43,952 nucleotides of DNA, taken from positions 1 to 43,952 of the forward strand of contig JAJZGI010000012.1 of NCBI GenBank assembly GCA_021798575.1, in the 5' to 3' direction. Each line of letters begins with the position of its first letter. The first letter of the stretch is position 1. This DNA is from Pseudomonadota bacterium. GTDB taxonomy: Bacteria > Pseudomonadota > Alphaproteobacteria > Acetobacterales > Acetobacteraceae. The position numbers and the translations under genes are program-made. Under the pieces are notes generated by a model. It saw nothing but the letters and a program-made list of their open reading frames with translations. It searched no databases and was not told the origin of the DNA. Below are positions 1-8,508 of the stretch, piece after piece.

Positions 1-158
1 TAGGATAATTGCGTCCAAAGCATGGAAAAATAGAAAACTTTGCCAAAAACTAAGTAAAAACATGAAGAAAAGCCGATGTATCTCAAAATAGGCCTGATCC
101 AATCAGACTACGCAGAGGTTCCCTAGCATTAAGTTTTCAAAAAAACCGACAATGGCGA

Positions 159-193
159 GTCATGCGCAATTCGCGCATGACGAAGCAATCCAT
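159..193 (+). repeat. GTCAT...GAAGCAATCC palindromic repeat, copy 1
   Basis: A 9-bp perfect inverted repeat (159-167 GTCATGCGC and 173-181 GCGCATGAC, 5-nt loop) is followed at once by GAAGCAATCCATT. The same layout, GTCATT... then GAAGCAA, recurs at 42157 and 43157. It resembles the GTCATTGCGAG...GAAGCAATCC short palindromic repeats seen in many bacterial genomes (from memory, not searched). It sits 42 nt upstream of a TTGACT promoter box. Confidence 0.6.
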
Positions 194-223
194 TCTTTTC
201 GCAACGAACCGCATTATTCCCCC

Positions 224-262
224 TTGACTCCCCCACAAAATGTCATTACAACTAACAACATG
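224..262 (+). promoter_or_regulatory. Leaderless promoter-start module, copy 1
   Basis: TTGACT (224-229), a 17-nt spacer, TACAAC (247-252), then ATG at 260. The 7-nt gap between the -10 box and ATG puts the expected transcription start at or next to the A of the start codon. Copies at 42229 and 43210 keep the same 36-nt distance from -35 box to ATG and share TAACA-NN-ATGTC. TGTCATTA around the -10 box is shared with copy 3. Confidence 0.55.
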
Positions 263-859
263 TCCGGTGAGCCCATCAACACCCGCCTCTACCACATCGT
301 CATGTACCTGGTGCATACGCTGGGCGACCATGCGCGGCGCGTCAACATGCCGCACTCGCTCTGCCAACTCCTCACAATCCATCTGATCCGCCTGACCCAC
401 CGGCTGCGCATCCTCATCGAGCGCGGGCCGCTCCCCGCGCGCCCACCCCGCACCACGCCGCGCGCAACGCCCGCAAACCCAAAACCCAGCACGATTGAAT
501 ACTACCCACCCACCAGCTTCGCCTGGCTGCTCCGCCTGTTCCCCAACTCCGGGGTCGCCGTCGCCCATTTCCAGCTCAAAACCTTGCTGGACGAGCCCGA
601 GACCCAATCCCTCATCGCCGCCCACCCGACTCTCGCCCGCAGCCTGCGGCCCTTGTGCCGCATGGTCGGCCTCAAAACCCCCGCCTGCCTCAAACTGCCC
701 AGAAAACCCCGCACCAAGCGCCAATCACCCCCCACGCCACAACCGCCAAAACCCGCCCGAAAAATCTGGCACCCGGCGCCACCGCCCAGGCCGATGACCC
801 CGGCCGAGGCGCAACTCGCCGCCCGCCAATTCTTCAACCCCCGTGATTTTTACCTCTGA
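260..859 (+). CDS. Hypothetical protein, basic and proline-rich C-terminus
   Basis: This 199-residue protein has no recognised catalytic domain. Residues 1-60 (MSGEPINTRLYHIV...) are helical and rich in His, Leu and Arg. The middle contains SFAWLLRLFP and a segment ending LRPLCRMVGL, which recall conserved hypothetical proteins common in Acetobacteraceae (family impression only). The last 60 residues are rich in Pro, Lys and Arg. The frame is open back to 152, but that extension would translate the palindromic repeat and promoter, so ATG 260, the conserved ATGTC of the module, is preferred. No Shine-Dalgarno sequence is present, as expected for a leaderless message. Cellular location and function are unknown. 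Confidence 0.6.
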   Translation: MSGEPINTRLYHIVMYLVHTLGDHARRVNMPHSLCQLLTIHLIRLTHRLRILIERGPLPARPPRTTPRATPANPKPSTIEYYPPTSFAWLLRLFPNSGVAVAHFQLKTLLDEPETQSLIAAHPTLARSLRPLCRMVGLKTPACLKLPRKPRTKRQSPPTPQPPKPARKIWHPAPPPRPMTPAEAQLAARQFFNPRDFYL

Positions 860-885
860 ACCCACCCATGCCCACCCACGCCTAA

Positions 886-907
886 ATTGTTACGATATCG
901 CAACAAT
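886..907. promoter_or_regulatory. 22-bp near-perfect palindrome between convergent genes
   Basis: ATTGTT-ACGATATCGC-AACAAT reads the same on both strands except for one mismatched pair (892/901). It has no loop, so it looks more like a protein-binding dyad than a hairpin terminator. Its form recalls Fur/Zur- or TetR-type operators. It lies between the end of the hypothetical gene (859) and the end of the minus-strand GST gene (938), where no gene start is expected, so its role is unclear. Confidence 0.4.
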
Positions 908-937
908 ACAGACAAGCCAGGCATGATACCGCGCCTC

Positions 938-1606
938 TCAAAAATCCAAATCAGCATAGTGCGGCGGCGGCGCCTGACCGTTCACCCGGTCCGCCAGAAT
1001 AGCGCGGAACGACGGGCGGGACTTCATCCTGGCATACCACTCGCGCGCGGCGGGAGCGGCGGACCAGTCCACATCACCGATAAAATCCAGCGCCGAGAGC
1101 TGCGCGGCGGCGGCAAAATCCGCGACCGACAGGCTGGCGCCCGCCAGCCATTTGCGGTGCTCGGCCAGCCAGCCGATATAGGTCAGATGCTGCTTGAGGT
1201 TGGTATAGCCGGCGCGCAGCGCCCCGGCGTCCGGCGCGCCCAGCCGCAGCGCCTGCTTCATGGTCTTCTCCCACAGCAGGTTGCGGGTCACCTCGGCGGC
1301 GAATTTCTCGTCAAACCAGGCGACCAGCCGCCTGGTCTCCACCCGCTCGCCGATACTCCGGCCCAGAAGGCCGGTGTCCGGATATGCCTCCTCTAAATAT
1401 TCGCAGATCACGCGGGAATCTGGCACCACGAGGCCATTATCCTCCACCAGCGTGGGCACGGTGCAGGCCGGGTTCAACTCCAGATATTCGGGCCGGCGCT
1501 CCCACACCTTCTCCGATCGCAGCTCGAACGGCAGGCGCTTTTCGGCCAGAATCAGCCGCACCTTGCGGGCATAGGGGGAGAGCGGCAGATGATACAGGAT
1601 TCGCAT
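938..1606 (-). CDS. Glutathione S-transferase family protein
   Basis: This 222-residue cytosolic protein has the two-domain GST fold. The N-terminal thioredoxin-like domain has SPYARK (Ser10 as candidate glutathione-activating residue), the cis-proline motif VPTLV (Pro51) and the glutathione-contacting pair Asp63-Ser64. An all-helical C-terminal domain follows, with the typical SVADFAAAAQL segment near residue 170. The open frame extends far upstream through the permease gene, but homology begins at MRILYHLPLS, so ATG at 1606 is chosen. It is the last gene of the minus-strand transporter run, 47 bp after the permease, and is probably co-transcribed. Its substrate cannot be read from sequence. 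Confidence 0.85.
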   Translation of the reverse strand: MRILYHLPLSPYARKVRLILAEKRLPFELRSEKVWERRPEYLELNPACTVPTLVEDNGLVVPDSRVICEYLEEAYPDTGLLGRSIGERVETRRLVAWFDEKFAAEVTRNLLWEKTMKQALRLGAPDAGALRAGYTNLKQHLTYIGWLAEHRKWLAGASLSVADFAAAAQLSALDFIGDVDWSAAPAAREWYARMKSRPSFRAILADRVNGQAPPPHYADLDF

Positions 1607-1653
1607 GGGCAGCGTTATGCCACGCGCAAACGCTGACATAAAGCCATCAGAGT

Positions 1654-2580
1654 CTATCGCCGCTCCTCGCGCAAATAGGGCCGCGTGAGGTCGGCCGGCC
1701 GGGCGTCCGCGCCGGTCTGGAACAGCCCGGCGATGAGCAGATAGGCCAATGTGGCGAGGTAGGGCGACATCTCGATGAAGTACACCGGCACGTTCATTCC
1801 GCTGGAGAGCAGTTGCGGCACCAGCGCCTCCACCGCGCCGAACAGCAGCGCGGCGGCGATCGCGCGCAGCGCGCTCCAGCGGGAGAGCGTGACCATGGCA
1901 ACCGCGATCCAGCCGCGCCCGGCCACCATGCCATCCACCCATAAATGCGCCCCTATGAGCGAGAGATGACAACCCGCCAGCGCGCAGAACACCCCACCCG
2001 TCAGCACCGCGCCCATCCGGTAGGCCATCACGGGAACACCAGCGGCGTCGGCGGCGGGCGCGTCCTCGCCCACCGCGCGCAGGCGCAGGCCAGGCCCGGT
2101 GCGCGTCAGCACGAACCACACGATAACAGCGGCGATGAAGGCGAACCAGGTCAGAAAATCCTGGTCCAGAATCCCCGCCGCAAATGTCGGCAGGCGCGCA
2201 AACCAGGCGGCGGGCAGGGGGGAAATGCCGGCGACAGGCTGGTTCTGGAAACCATCCCCCAGATACCCCGAAACCCCGATGCCGAGCGCGAAGGTGACGA
2301 GCCCGGCCAGCACCTGCTCCACCCGCAGCACCACCGCCATGAAGCCGAACAGTGCGGTCAGCGCCACGCCAGCCCCAACACCGCCGATAATCGCCAGCGC
2401 CACATCGCCGCCGGAAAGGTTGATGATCACGGCCACCACGGCGGCGATCGCCATGATCCCCTCAACCCCGAGATTCATGACCCCCGCGCGCTCATTGATG
2501 ATCAGCCCGATCGTCGCGAGCAGGAACGGCGCGGCGAAAGCCGGCGTCGTCGCCGCCCAGGCGCTGAGCAGCTCGCTCAT
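1654..2580 (-). CDS. ABC transporter permease, BMP/nucleoside-type (second subunit)
   Basis: This 308-residue inner-membrane protein has about eight hydrophobic segments. It carries the branched-chain/sugar permease family signature IINERAGVMNLGVEGIM near the N-terminus and the EAA-like region GLRLRAVGEDAPAADAAGV. It matches the NupQ/YufQ type of permease that pairs with a second permease for nucleoside or purine uptake. Its ATG overlaps the stop of the other permease by 4 bp (2577-2580), so translation is coupled. The C-terminus is short and charged (YLREERR). Confidence 0.85.
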   Translation of the reverse strand: MSELLSAWAATTPAFAAPFLLATIGLIINERAGVMNLGVEGIMAIAAVVAVIINLSGGDVALAIIGGVGAGVALTALFGFMAVVLRVEQVLAGLVTFALGIGVSGYLGDGFQNQPVAGISPLPAAWFARLPTFAAGILDQDFLTWFAFIAAVIVWFVLTRTGPGLRLRAVGEDAPAADAAGVPVMAYRMGAVLTGGVFCALAGCHLSLIGAHLWVDGMVAGRGWIAVAMVTLSRWSALRAIAAALLFGAVEALVPQLLSSGMNVPVYFIEMSPYLATLAYLLIAGLFQTGADARPADLTRPYLREERR

Positions 2581-3656
2581 GGCGTCTCCATCCGCCCGCG
2601 CTTCACGAAGCTGAGCCGATAGCGCAGGAAGAATTCAAAGCAGGAGACACAGAACAACAAAGTCGCCTCGATGGTCAGCACGGTCGCACCCGGCAGCTCG
2701 AAGAACGCTTTCAGACTATCCCCCGCCGTATAGAGCGCCGCGATGCCGATCGCCGCCACGACCACGCCGAGCGGATTGGCCCGCGCCAGATACGCGATGA
2801 CGATAGAGGGAAAAATATAGTCGTTGCCGACAAATTGCGTGAGCTTATACTCCTCACCCGCGACGATCGAAAATCCGGCGAGGCCCGAGAGCGCACCGCC
2901 GAGGCAGGCCATCAGCAGCACCACGCGCGCCACCGGCACGCCCACAGCCCGCGCCGCCAGCGGATTGGCGGCGATGGCGTGGGCCATGCTCCCAACGCGG
3001 GAATAGGTACAGAGCCAGAAGCAGAACGCCGCGGCGCCGAGCGCGATGAAAATCCCGGCATGGACATGCCCGAAGCCCAGCAATGCCAGCCGCGCCCCGT
3101 GCGGGAAGCTCTGCGAAACCGGGAAGGAGTCCCGCGGGTTGCGCCACGCGCCATACAGCAGCTGCTGGGCCAGCATCGCGCCGACATAGTTCATCAGCAG
3201 CGTGGTGATCACCTCATTGGCGCGCAGATACAGCCGGGCGGCGGCGCACACGCCGCACCACAGCCCGCCGCCCAGCATGGCGGCCAGGAACATCGTCTCC
3301 AGCCGCAGCGCCGCCGGGCCGATATGGTAGAGCACCACGGCGGTGGCAGCCATCGCGCCCGCCCAGATCTGCCCCTCAACCCCAATGTTCCAGAATTTGA
3401 CCCGCAGGCATAAAGTAACGGAGAGCCCGACGAGCATGAGCGAGATGGCGCGGGTGAGCGTCTCGTCCAGCCCTTCCGGATTGCCGAACGTATAGCCGAT
3501 GAACTGGCTGGCGAGGTCCGAGAGCCCCATGCCCTGGGTAAGCAGGAACAGGGTGCAGAGCACGAGCCCGGTGCCGATACCGCCGAACAGCGTGAGCAGC
3601 GCCAGGCGGCGGGTGACGACGAGCCGCGGCGAGACCAAGGGTTTGTAGCGCCACAT
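2577..3656 (-). CDS. ABC transporter permease, BMP/nucleoside-type (first subunit)
   Basis: This 359-residue inner-membrane permease of the NupP/YufP type starts with a short cytosolic MWRYKPLVSPRLVVTRR segment and has 8-10 membrane spans. The family features LRVKFWNIGVEGQIWAGA and the long loop GSMAHAIAANPLAARAVGVPVARV (partner of the ATPase) are present. Its start codon shares one base with the ATPase stop (TGATG at 3656) and its end overlaps the second permease by 4 bp. With the ATPase and the BMP-type binding protein it forms a complete importer. Confidence 0.85.
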   Translation of the reverse strand: MWRYKPLVSPRLVVTRRLALLTLFGGIGTGLVLCTLFLLTQGMGLSDLASQFIGYTFGNPEGLDETLTRAISLMLVGLSVTLCLRVKFWNIGVEGQIWAGAMAATAVVLYHIGPAALRLETMFLAAMLGGGLWCGVCAAARLYLRANEVITTLLMNYVGAMLAQQLLYGAWRNPRDSFPVSQSFPHGARLALLGFGHVHAGIFIALGAAAFCFWLCTYSRVGSMAHAIAANPLAARAVGVPVARVVLLMACLGGALSGLAGFSIVAGEEYKLTQFVGNDYIFPSIVIAYLARANPLGVVVAAIGIAALYTAGDSLKAFFELPGATVLTIEATLLFCVSCFEFFLRYRLSFVKRGRMETP

Positions 3657-5158
3657 CAGTGCATCTCTAGCATCAGCCGGCCGATCCTGCCCCGGTCCAC
3701 CTGGCCGATCGCCTCGGCCTCGCTGAGGCGGCCACGGCTCATCACGGCGACCCGGTCGGAGAGCTCCATGATCTCATCCAGGTCTTCGGAGATCAGCAGC
3801 ACCGCGACATGGCGCGCGCAGGCGGCGCGCAGCCGCGCCTGCACGGAATGCACGGCGCGGATATCCAGCCCGCGCGTGGGGGAGTGCGCGATGAGGATGG
3901 AAAAATGCCCGGCGAACTCGCGCGCCAACATGAGCTTCTGCGCGTTCCCGCCGGAGAGCAGGCGCGCCGGGGTCTGCGGCGCGGCACCCGCGACCTCGAA
4001 CTCCGTAATCGCGGCCCGAGCCAGGCCATCCATCCATCCATTGCGCACCCACCAGCGTCGCTCCGGCTTCTTGCCCAGCAGCCGGGGCAGTGCGAGGTTC
4101 AACCCCAGGCTCAGCTCGCCAAACAGCCCCATGCCCATGCGGTCGGCGGGGATACAGCGGATGCCGGCCTCCCTGCGCGCCTCGGTGCCGGGTGGGGCCA
4201 GGCTCTCGTTGATCAGCATCTTGCCGTGCGTGGCCCGGCGGATCCCGATCAAAGCCTCCACCAGTTCCGCCTGGCCATTGCCGCCCACCCCGGCGATGCC
4301 GAGAATCTCTCCACCACGCACATCCAGGCTGATCTCCCGCAGCCCGACCCCGTGCGCGCTGGCGGCGGCGGATAGCCGGATCAGCCGCAGGATCTCCCGC
4401 TGCGGCCGGGCGCTGGCGCGCGGCGCCACCACCACCGGCTGCTCCCCCACCATGGCCAGGGCGAGGGACTGCGCGGTCATGCCCGCCGAATCGGCGGCGT
4501 CGATCACGGTCCTGCCCGCGCGCATCACGGTCACGCGGTCGCTATAGCCCAGCACGTCGCGCAGCTTGTGGGTGATCAGCACCACGGCGCGGCCCGATTG
4601 CGCGAGCTGCCGGGCCAGCCCCAGCGCGGCCTTGGCCTCCACCTCGGTCAGCACCGCCGTCGGCTCATCCATGATGAGGATACGCGCCCCGGCCAGCAGC
4701 ACCTTCATGATCTCGAGCTTCTGCCGGTCGGAGATTTCCATCTCATCCACCCGCCATTTCGGGTTGAGATGAAAACCAAGCTGCGCGGCCAACTCCGCCA
4801 TGGCTTGCAGCGCGGCACCCTGGTTTTTCCACCCGGCGGCGCGCGCGCAGGCGAGGCGCAGATTTTCGATGACGGTGAGCGGTCCCACGAGCTTGAAATG
4901 CTGATGGATCATGCCGATGCCAGCATCCGCCGCCGCCGCCGGGTTGGCATAGCGCGCGCCCTGGCCGCCCACCTCCAACACGCCCGCATCCGCCGTATAG
5001 AAGCCTGAGAGTATATTCATCAGCGTGGATTTGCCGGCGCCATTCTCCCCCAGCAGCGCATGGACCTCGCCCCAGCGCAGGGTGAAATCCGCCCCAAGCA
5101 GGGCCGACCGTGACCCGAAGGATTTTTCGATCGCTTCGAGTTTCACGGCCTCGCTCAT
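3656..5158 (-). CDS. ABC transporter ATP-binding protein, duplicated cassette (BMP/nucleoside importer)
   Basis: This 500-residue cytosolic ATPase has two ABC domains in tandem, as in NupO/YufO and sugar importers. Domain 1 has Walker A GENGAGKST (residues 37-45) and Walker B ILIMDEPT. Its signature is atypical (EISDRQKLEI instead of LSGGQ). Domain 2 has a degenerate Walker A (GVGGNGQAEL), a good signature LLSGGNAQKL and a Walker B with His in place of the catalytic acidic residue (IAHSPTRGLD). This asymmetry is usual in the family. Upstream in-frame codons exist, but MSEAVKLEAIEKSFG at 5158 fits the family start. It lies 35 bp after the binding-protein gene. Confidence 0.88.
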   Translation of the reverse strand: MSEAVKLEAIEKSFGSRSALLGADFTLRWGEVHALLGENGAGKSTLMNILSGFYTADAGVLEVGGQGARYANPAAAADAGIGMIHQHFKLVGPLTVIENLRLACARAAGWKNQGAALQAMAELAAQLGFHLNPKWRVDEMEISDRQKLEIMKVLLAGARILIMDEPTAVLTEVEAKAALGLARQLAQSGRAVVLITHKLRDVLGYSDRVTVMRAGRTVIDAADSAGMTAQSLALAMVGEQPVVVAPRASARPQREILRLIRLSAAASAHGVGLREISLDVRGGEILGIAGVGGNGQAELVEALIGIRRATHGKMLINESLAPPGTEARREAGIRCIPADRMGMGLFGELSLGLNLALPRLLGKKPERRWWVRNGWMDGLARAAITEFEVAGAAPQTPARLLSGGNAQKLMLAREFAGHFSILIAHSPTRGLDIRAVHSVQARLRAACARHVAVLLISEDLDEIMELSDRVAVMSRGRLSEAEAIGQVDRGRIGRLMLEMH

Positions 5159-5193
5159 GGGGGAATCTCTGTGCCGCAAATCGCCGCCGCTGG

Positions 5194-6273
5194 CTACTTC
5201 ATCGAGCCTTTCACGTTGGCCACCAGATAATCCATGTTCCACAGATCATCCTGGGAGATCCTGGTGCCAGTCGCGGCCTCCACCTTGCCGGACTGGTCCA
5301 CGATCGGCCCCATCCAGGGCGAGAACGTGCCCGCGATCATCTTGGCCTTTACCGCTTCGATTTTGGAGATATCGGCGGCGGGAATATGCTCGAACGGCGC
5401 ATCCACCACCACGCCAGATTTCATGCCATACAGCGGGGTGCCACTGCTCTTCCAGGTGCCGGACGCCATCTCCTTCACCATCGGGACGAGTTTTTTGCCC
5501 CAGTGGAAGATCACGGAGGTGAGAATGCCATTGGGCACGCTCTTTGCCATGTTCACCTGGTAGCCCACGGAGTATTTCCCGGCTTTTTCGGCGACCAGCA
5601 GGGCGGCGTCGGTGTCCATGTCGGTGGCGATCACATCGGCGCCCTGGCCGATCATCGCAGCCGAGATCTGGGCCTCCTTCACCGGATCGGACCAGGCGTT
5701 GATATAGGCGACCTTCACCACCGTGCCGGGGTTGGCCGCCTCTGCACCCAGCGCGAAGGAATTCACATCCCATAGCACATTGGGGATGGGGAAGGCTTCG
5801 ATCATGCCCAGTGTCTTGGTTTTCGTGGCGTAGCCCGCCGCCATGCCCGCCAGGTACCAGCCCTGGTAGGTCTTGGCGTAGAAACTCTCGAGGTTCGGCG
5901 CGGAGGAAATCCCTGCGATGTTGATAAAGGCGGAATTGGGGTGCGCCTTTGCCTCGGCGGTGAAGGCGTCTGAATAGCCATAGGATCCGGCGATGATGAT
6001 ATTATCGCCGTGGTTGATGAACAGGTCGATCGCCTGCTCCACCTTCTCGGTCACCTCCGGCACGTTCTCGACAAACGGGATACGCTGGTCATAGGCCTTC
6101 ATCAGCGAGAGGCGGGCGGCATTCTGCGCATCGGCCCAGCCGCCATCGTTGGTGGTGCCGAAAAAAATAAAGGCGATTTTCGGCTTGCCCGAGAGCTTCA
6201 CCTGGGCGTGCGCCACACCGGTAGCGCAAATGGCGAGAAAAGAGGCACAGGCGGCGAGATTTTTGAGCTTCAT
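5194..6273 (-). CDS. BMP family ABC transporter substrate-binding protein
   Basis: This 359-residue protein begins with a cleavable signal peptide (MKLKNLAAC...GVAHA, probably cut before QVKL). There is no lipobox, so it should be a soluble periplasmic protein rather than a lipoprotein. The mature part has the basic-membrane-protein fold typical of purine and nucleoside binders: KIAFIFFGTTNDGGW at the start, INHGDNIIIAGSYGYSDA, a YQGWYLAGMAAGYATKTK segment, and DVIATDMDTDAALL. The ATG overlaps the stop of the dioxygenase gene by 4 bp (6270-6273). The ligand is inferred only from the family. Confidence 0.88.
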   Translation of the reverse strand: MKLKNLAACASFLAICATGVAHAQVKLSGKPKIAFIFFGTTNDGGWADAQNAARLSLMKAYDQRIPFVENVPEVTEKVEQAIDLFINHGDNIIIAGSYGYSDAFTAEAKAHPNSAFINIAGISSAPNLESFYAKTYQGWYLAGMAAGYATKTKTLGMIEAFPIPNVLWDVNSFALGAEAANPGTVVKVAYINAWSDPVKEAQISAAMIGQGADVIATDMDTDAALLVAEKAGKYSVGYQVNMAKSVPNGILTSVIFHWGKKLVPMVKEMASGTWKSSGTPLYGMKSGVVVDAPFEHIPAADISKIEAVKAKMIAGTFSPWMGPIVDQSGKVEAATGTRISQDDLWNMDYLVANVKGSMK

Positions 6274-7322
6274 TTTGGGTCCTCGGTTAGGGTTTTTCGG
6301 GTAATAACTTTGCGGTAGCCATAGGTCGCGTCGAACCGGCTCTGCACATAGGCGTCGGCGCGCACCGGGTCGTATCTGCGGGGGCGTTCCGGCGTGATGC
6401 AGCGGGGCAGCGTGTCGATCATTGTATCCTCGTTCACGCCCAGAAAAAACGGGATGGAGTAGCGTGCCCGGCCGCTGGTGTTGACCGCGCGGTGCAGGGT
6501 GGATGCGAACAGATCGTTGCTCCAGCGCGCCATCATGTCGCCGATATTCACGACAAACGTGCCGGGGATCGGCGGTGCCTCGATCCATTCGCCGGCGGCG
6601 TTGTGCACCTGCAATGCCGGCACCTCGTCCTGCGCCAGGATGGTGAAACATTCATAGTCTGAGTGCGCGCCGATGCCGATCTGCTCGGGGTCGATCGCGC
6701 CATCCTGGCTCGGGTAGTGCACCACGCGTTGGGTACAGGCGGGCCGGGTCGTGCACGGCGTGAAGAAATCCTCGGACTCGCCCAGCGCCAATGCAAAGGC
6801 ACGGAACAAGGCCCGGCCGAGGGTGAGCATATGCGCATGATAGGTCAGCATCGCGGCGCGGAACTCCGGCAGGTTTTCGGGCCAGATATTTTTCGGCGCG
6901 GGCGCATCGGGCGGCTCGGCTGCCATGTCATAGGCCTCATGCAGGTCCCCGCGCGCGGCTGGGTTCACATTTTCCTCCAGCAGCGGGGTGTAGCCGGAAT
7001 GGTTGCTCGAGCGGCTCACATGGCTCCTCATCTTCTCGGCCAAAGGCTGCGCGAAAAACCCCGGCGCGGTATCGAACAACGTTGTGATAGCGCCAGGCGG
7101 CACGCCGTGGTTCCGGATGTAGAAAAACCCGACCTCCTGGGCGGCCTGGCGCAGAAGTTCGGCCAACACCTGTCGCGCGGCCAGGTCGTCGCCCAGTATG
7201 GGGGCGAAGTCGATGACGGGAATCTCCCGGAACGCGGCGAGCCTAGCACCGAGCGCGCCGTCTGTTTGGCGCGGACCATTGCCGGTATCCAAAATATGAG
7301 AGGAGGGCCAGGCGCTATTCAC
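6270..7322 (-). CDS. 2-oxoglutarate/Fe(II) dioxygenase, isopenicillin-N-synthase family
   Basis: This 350-residue cytosolic protein has the DIOX_N region (REIPVIDFAPIL... GFFYIRNHGV) followed by a 2OG-Fe(II) oxygenase double-stranded beta-helix. The iron ligands are visible as His220-x-Asp222 (AHSDYE) and His277 (LHRAVN), and the 2-oxoglutarate carboxylate ligands as Arg287-x-Ser289 (RYSIPFF). The start is GTG at 7322, 34 bp after the MFS gene. It overlaps the binding-protein gene by 4 bp, so enzyme and importer are made together, suggesting oxidation of the imported compound. The substrate is unknown; family members oxidise nucleobases, amino-acid derivatives and other small molecules. Confidence 0.82.
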   Translation of the reverse strand: MNSAWPSSHILDTGNGPRQTDGALGARLAAFREIPVIDFAPILGDDLAARQVLAELLRQAAQEVGFFYIRNHGVPPGAITTLFDTAPGFFAQPLAEKMRSHVSRSSNHSGYTPLLEENVNPAARGDLHEAYDMAAEPPDAPAPKNIWPENLPEFRAAMLTYHAHMLTLGRALFRAFALALGESEDFFTPCTTRPACTQRVVHYPSQDGAIDPEQIGIGAHSDYECFTILAQDEVPALQVHNAAGEWIEAPPIPGTFVVNIGDMMARWSNDLFASTLHRAVNTSGRARYSIPFFLGVNEDTMIDTLPRCITPERPRRYDPVRADAYVQSRFDATYGYRKVITRKTLTEDPK

Positions 7323-7356
7323 CCTTACGGCTTAGCAATTAGAGTGCCATGAGCCA

Positions 7357-8508
7357 TCACGCCGCCACGGCGCGCGCGGCGAAAAAACTGGCGCCGAGCA
7401 GCACGGCGTCCAGCCCCAGCGCGGTGGCGAGGCTGAAGTGGTTGGCGAGCAGGCCAATCATCACCGGCCCGACCAGAAAACCGATATATCCCAGCCCGAC
7501 CACGGCTGGCACCGAGTGGCTGGCGGACATGCCCGGCACCCGGGCGGCGGCGCTGAACACCAGCGGCGCGATGTTGCCGGTGCCAAGGCCGACCAGGCCA
7601 AAACCGGCGATTCCCGCGATGCCTGAGGGGACGAAGATCACCAGCCCGAAGCCGCTCACGGCCACGGCGCAGCCCAGCCGCATCACCTGCGCCTGGCCCA
7701 GCCGGGTTGCCAGCCGGTCTCCGCCCAGGCGCGCGGCGGCCATGCACACCGCGAAGGCGGCGTAGCCGAGCGCGGCGCTGGCCAGCGGCATCCCGCGTGA
7801 GAAGCGCAAGAAAATAGTGCTCCAGTCGGTCGCCGCGCCCTCGGTGAGGAAGCAGGTGAAGCAGCACAGGCCAAGCACGATCGTGGCGCGGTTGGGCAGC
7901 ACGAGGCGCGGGCCGCGCGGGTTCTCCTCCGGCCTGTGCGGCAGCAAGTATCCGCACCGGGTGAGGATGAGCAGGATGACGGCGGAGTCGAACAGCGCGC
8001 AGCCGACATACGACACGCCAAAACGCAGCAGCAGGCTGCTCGCCAGCGCCACACCCAAACTGCCCAGGCTGTAGCTGGCGTGAAAGCCCGACATCTGCAA
8101 CCGCCCGCTCAGCCGCTCCACCATGCTGCCCTGCGCGGTCAGCGCGATATCCAGCGCGCCGAACAAACCGCCATAGATGAACAAAAGCAGGGTGAAATCC
8201 TTGGGCGATGGCGCCATGCTGAGCAGAGGCAACAGCAGGCCAAAACCAAGGCCAACAGCGATGATGACCGCCCGGCTGCCGAATTTCGCGATGCTCATGC
8301 CGGCAAAGGGCATCATCAGCACCCCGCCGCTGCCACCCGCCAGCAGCATCAGCCCGAGCGTGCCGTCATCCAGATGGAACTTTATTTTGGTGAACGGCAC
8401 GGTAATGGCCCAGACCGAAATCCCGATCCCGGTCATGATGAACATCAGCCGGGTGGTCCAGATCCGGTGCCCCAATATGCTGGAGCATGATTGGTTTCGA
8501 TCAATCAT
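7357..8508 (-). CDS. MFS transporter (YbjJ-like), start inside a dispersed repeat
   Basis: This 383-residue inner-membrane transporter has about 12 hydrophobic segments. The first conserved part is TTRLMFIMTGIGISVWAITVPF and the family-typical loop GCGLL-like region is around FGSRAVIIAVGLGFG. The first ten codons (MIDRNQSCSS) lie inside the right and left arms of the 8479-8584 double-hairpin repeat. The chosen ATG at 8508 is thus supplied by the repeat; an in-frame TTG a few codons later (ILGHRIW) is the alternative. It heads the minus-strand run with the dioxygenase and BMP importer. The substrate is unknown, perhaps efflux of a pathway product. Confidence 0.78.
   Translation of the reverse strand: MIDRNQSCSSILGHRIWTTRLMFIMTGIGISVWAITVPFTKIKFHLDDGTLGLMLLAGGSGGVLMMPFAGMSIAKFGSRAVIIAVGLGFGLLLPLLSMAPSPKDFTLLLFIYGGLFGALDIALTAQGSMVERLSGRLQMSGFHASYSLGSLGVALASSLLLRFGVSYVGCALFDSAVILLILTRCGYLLPHRPEENPRGPRLVLPNRATIVLGLCCFTCFLTEGAATDWSTIFLRFSRGMPLASAALGYAAFAVCMAAARLGGDRLATRLGQAQVMRLGCAVAVSGFGLVIFVPSGIAGIAGFGLVGLGTGNIAPLVFSAAARVPGMSASHSVPAVVGLGYIGFLVGPVMIGLLANHFSLATALGLDAVLLGASFFAARAVAA

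Noticed and set aside
152-259. N-terminal extension of the first hypothetical protein
   Set aside because: Would translate the palindromic repeat and the -35/-10 region; the conserved ATGTC at 260 is the better start.
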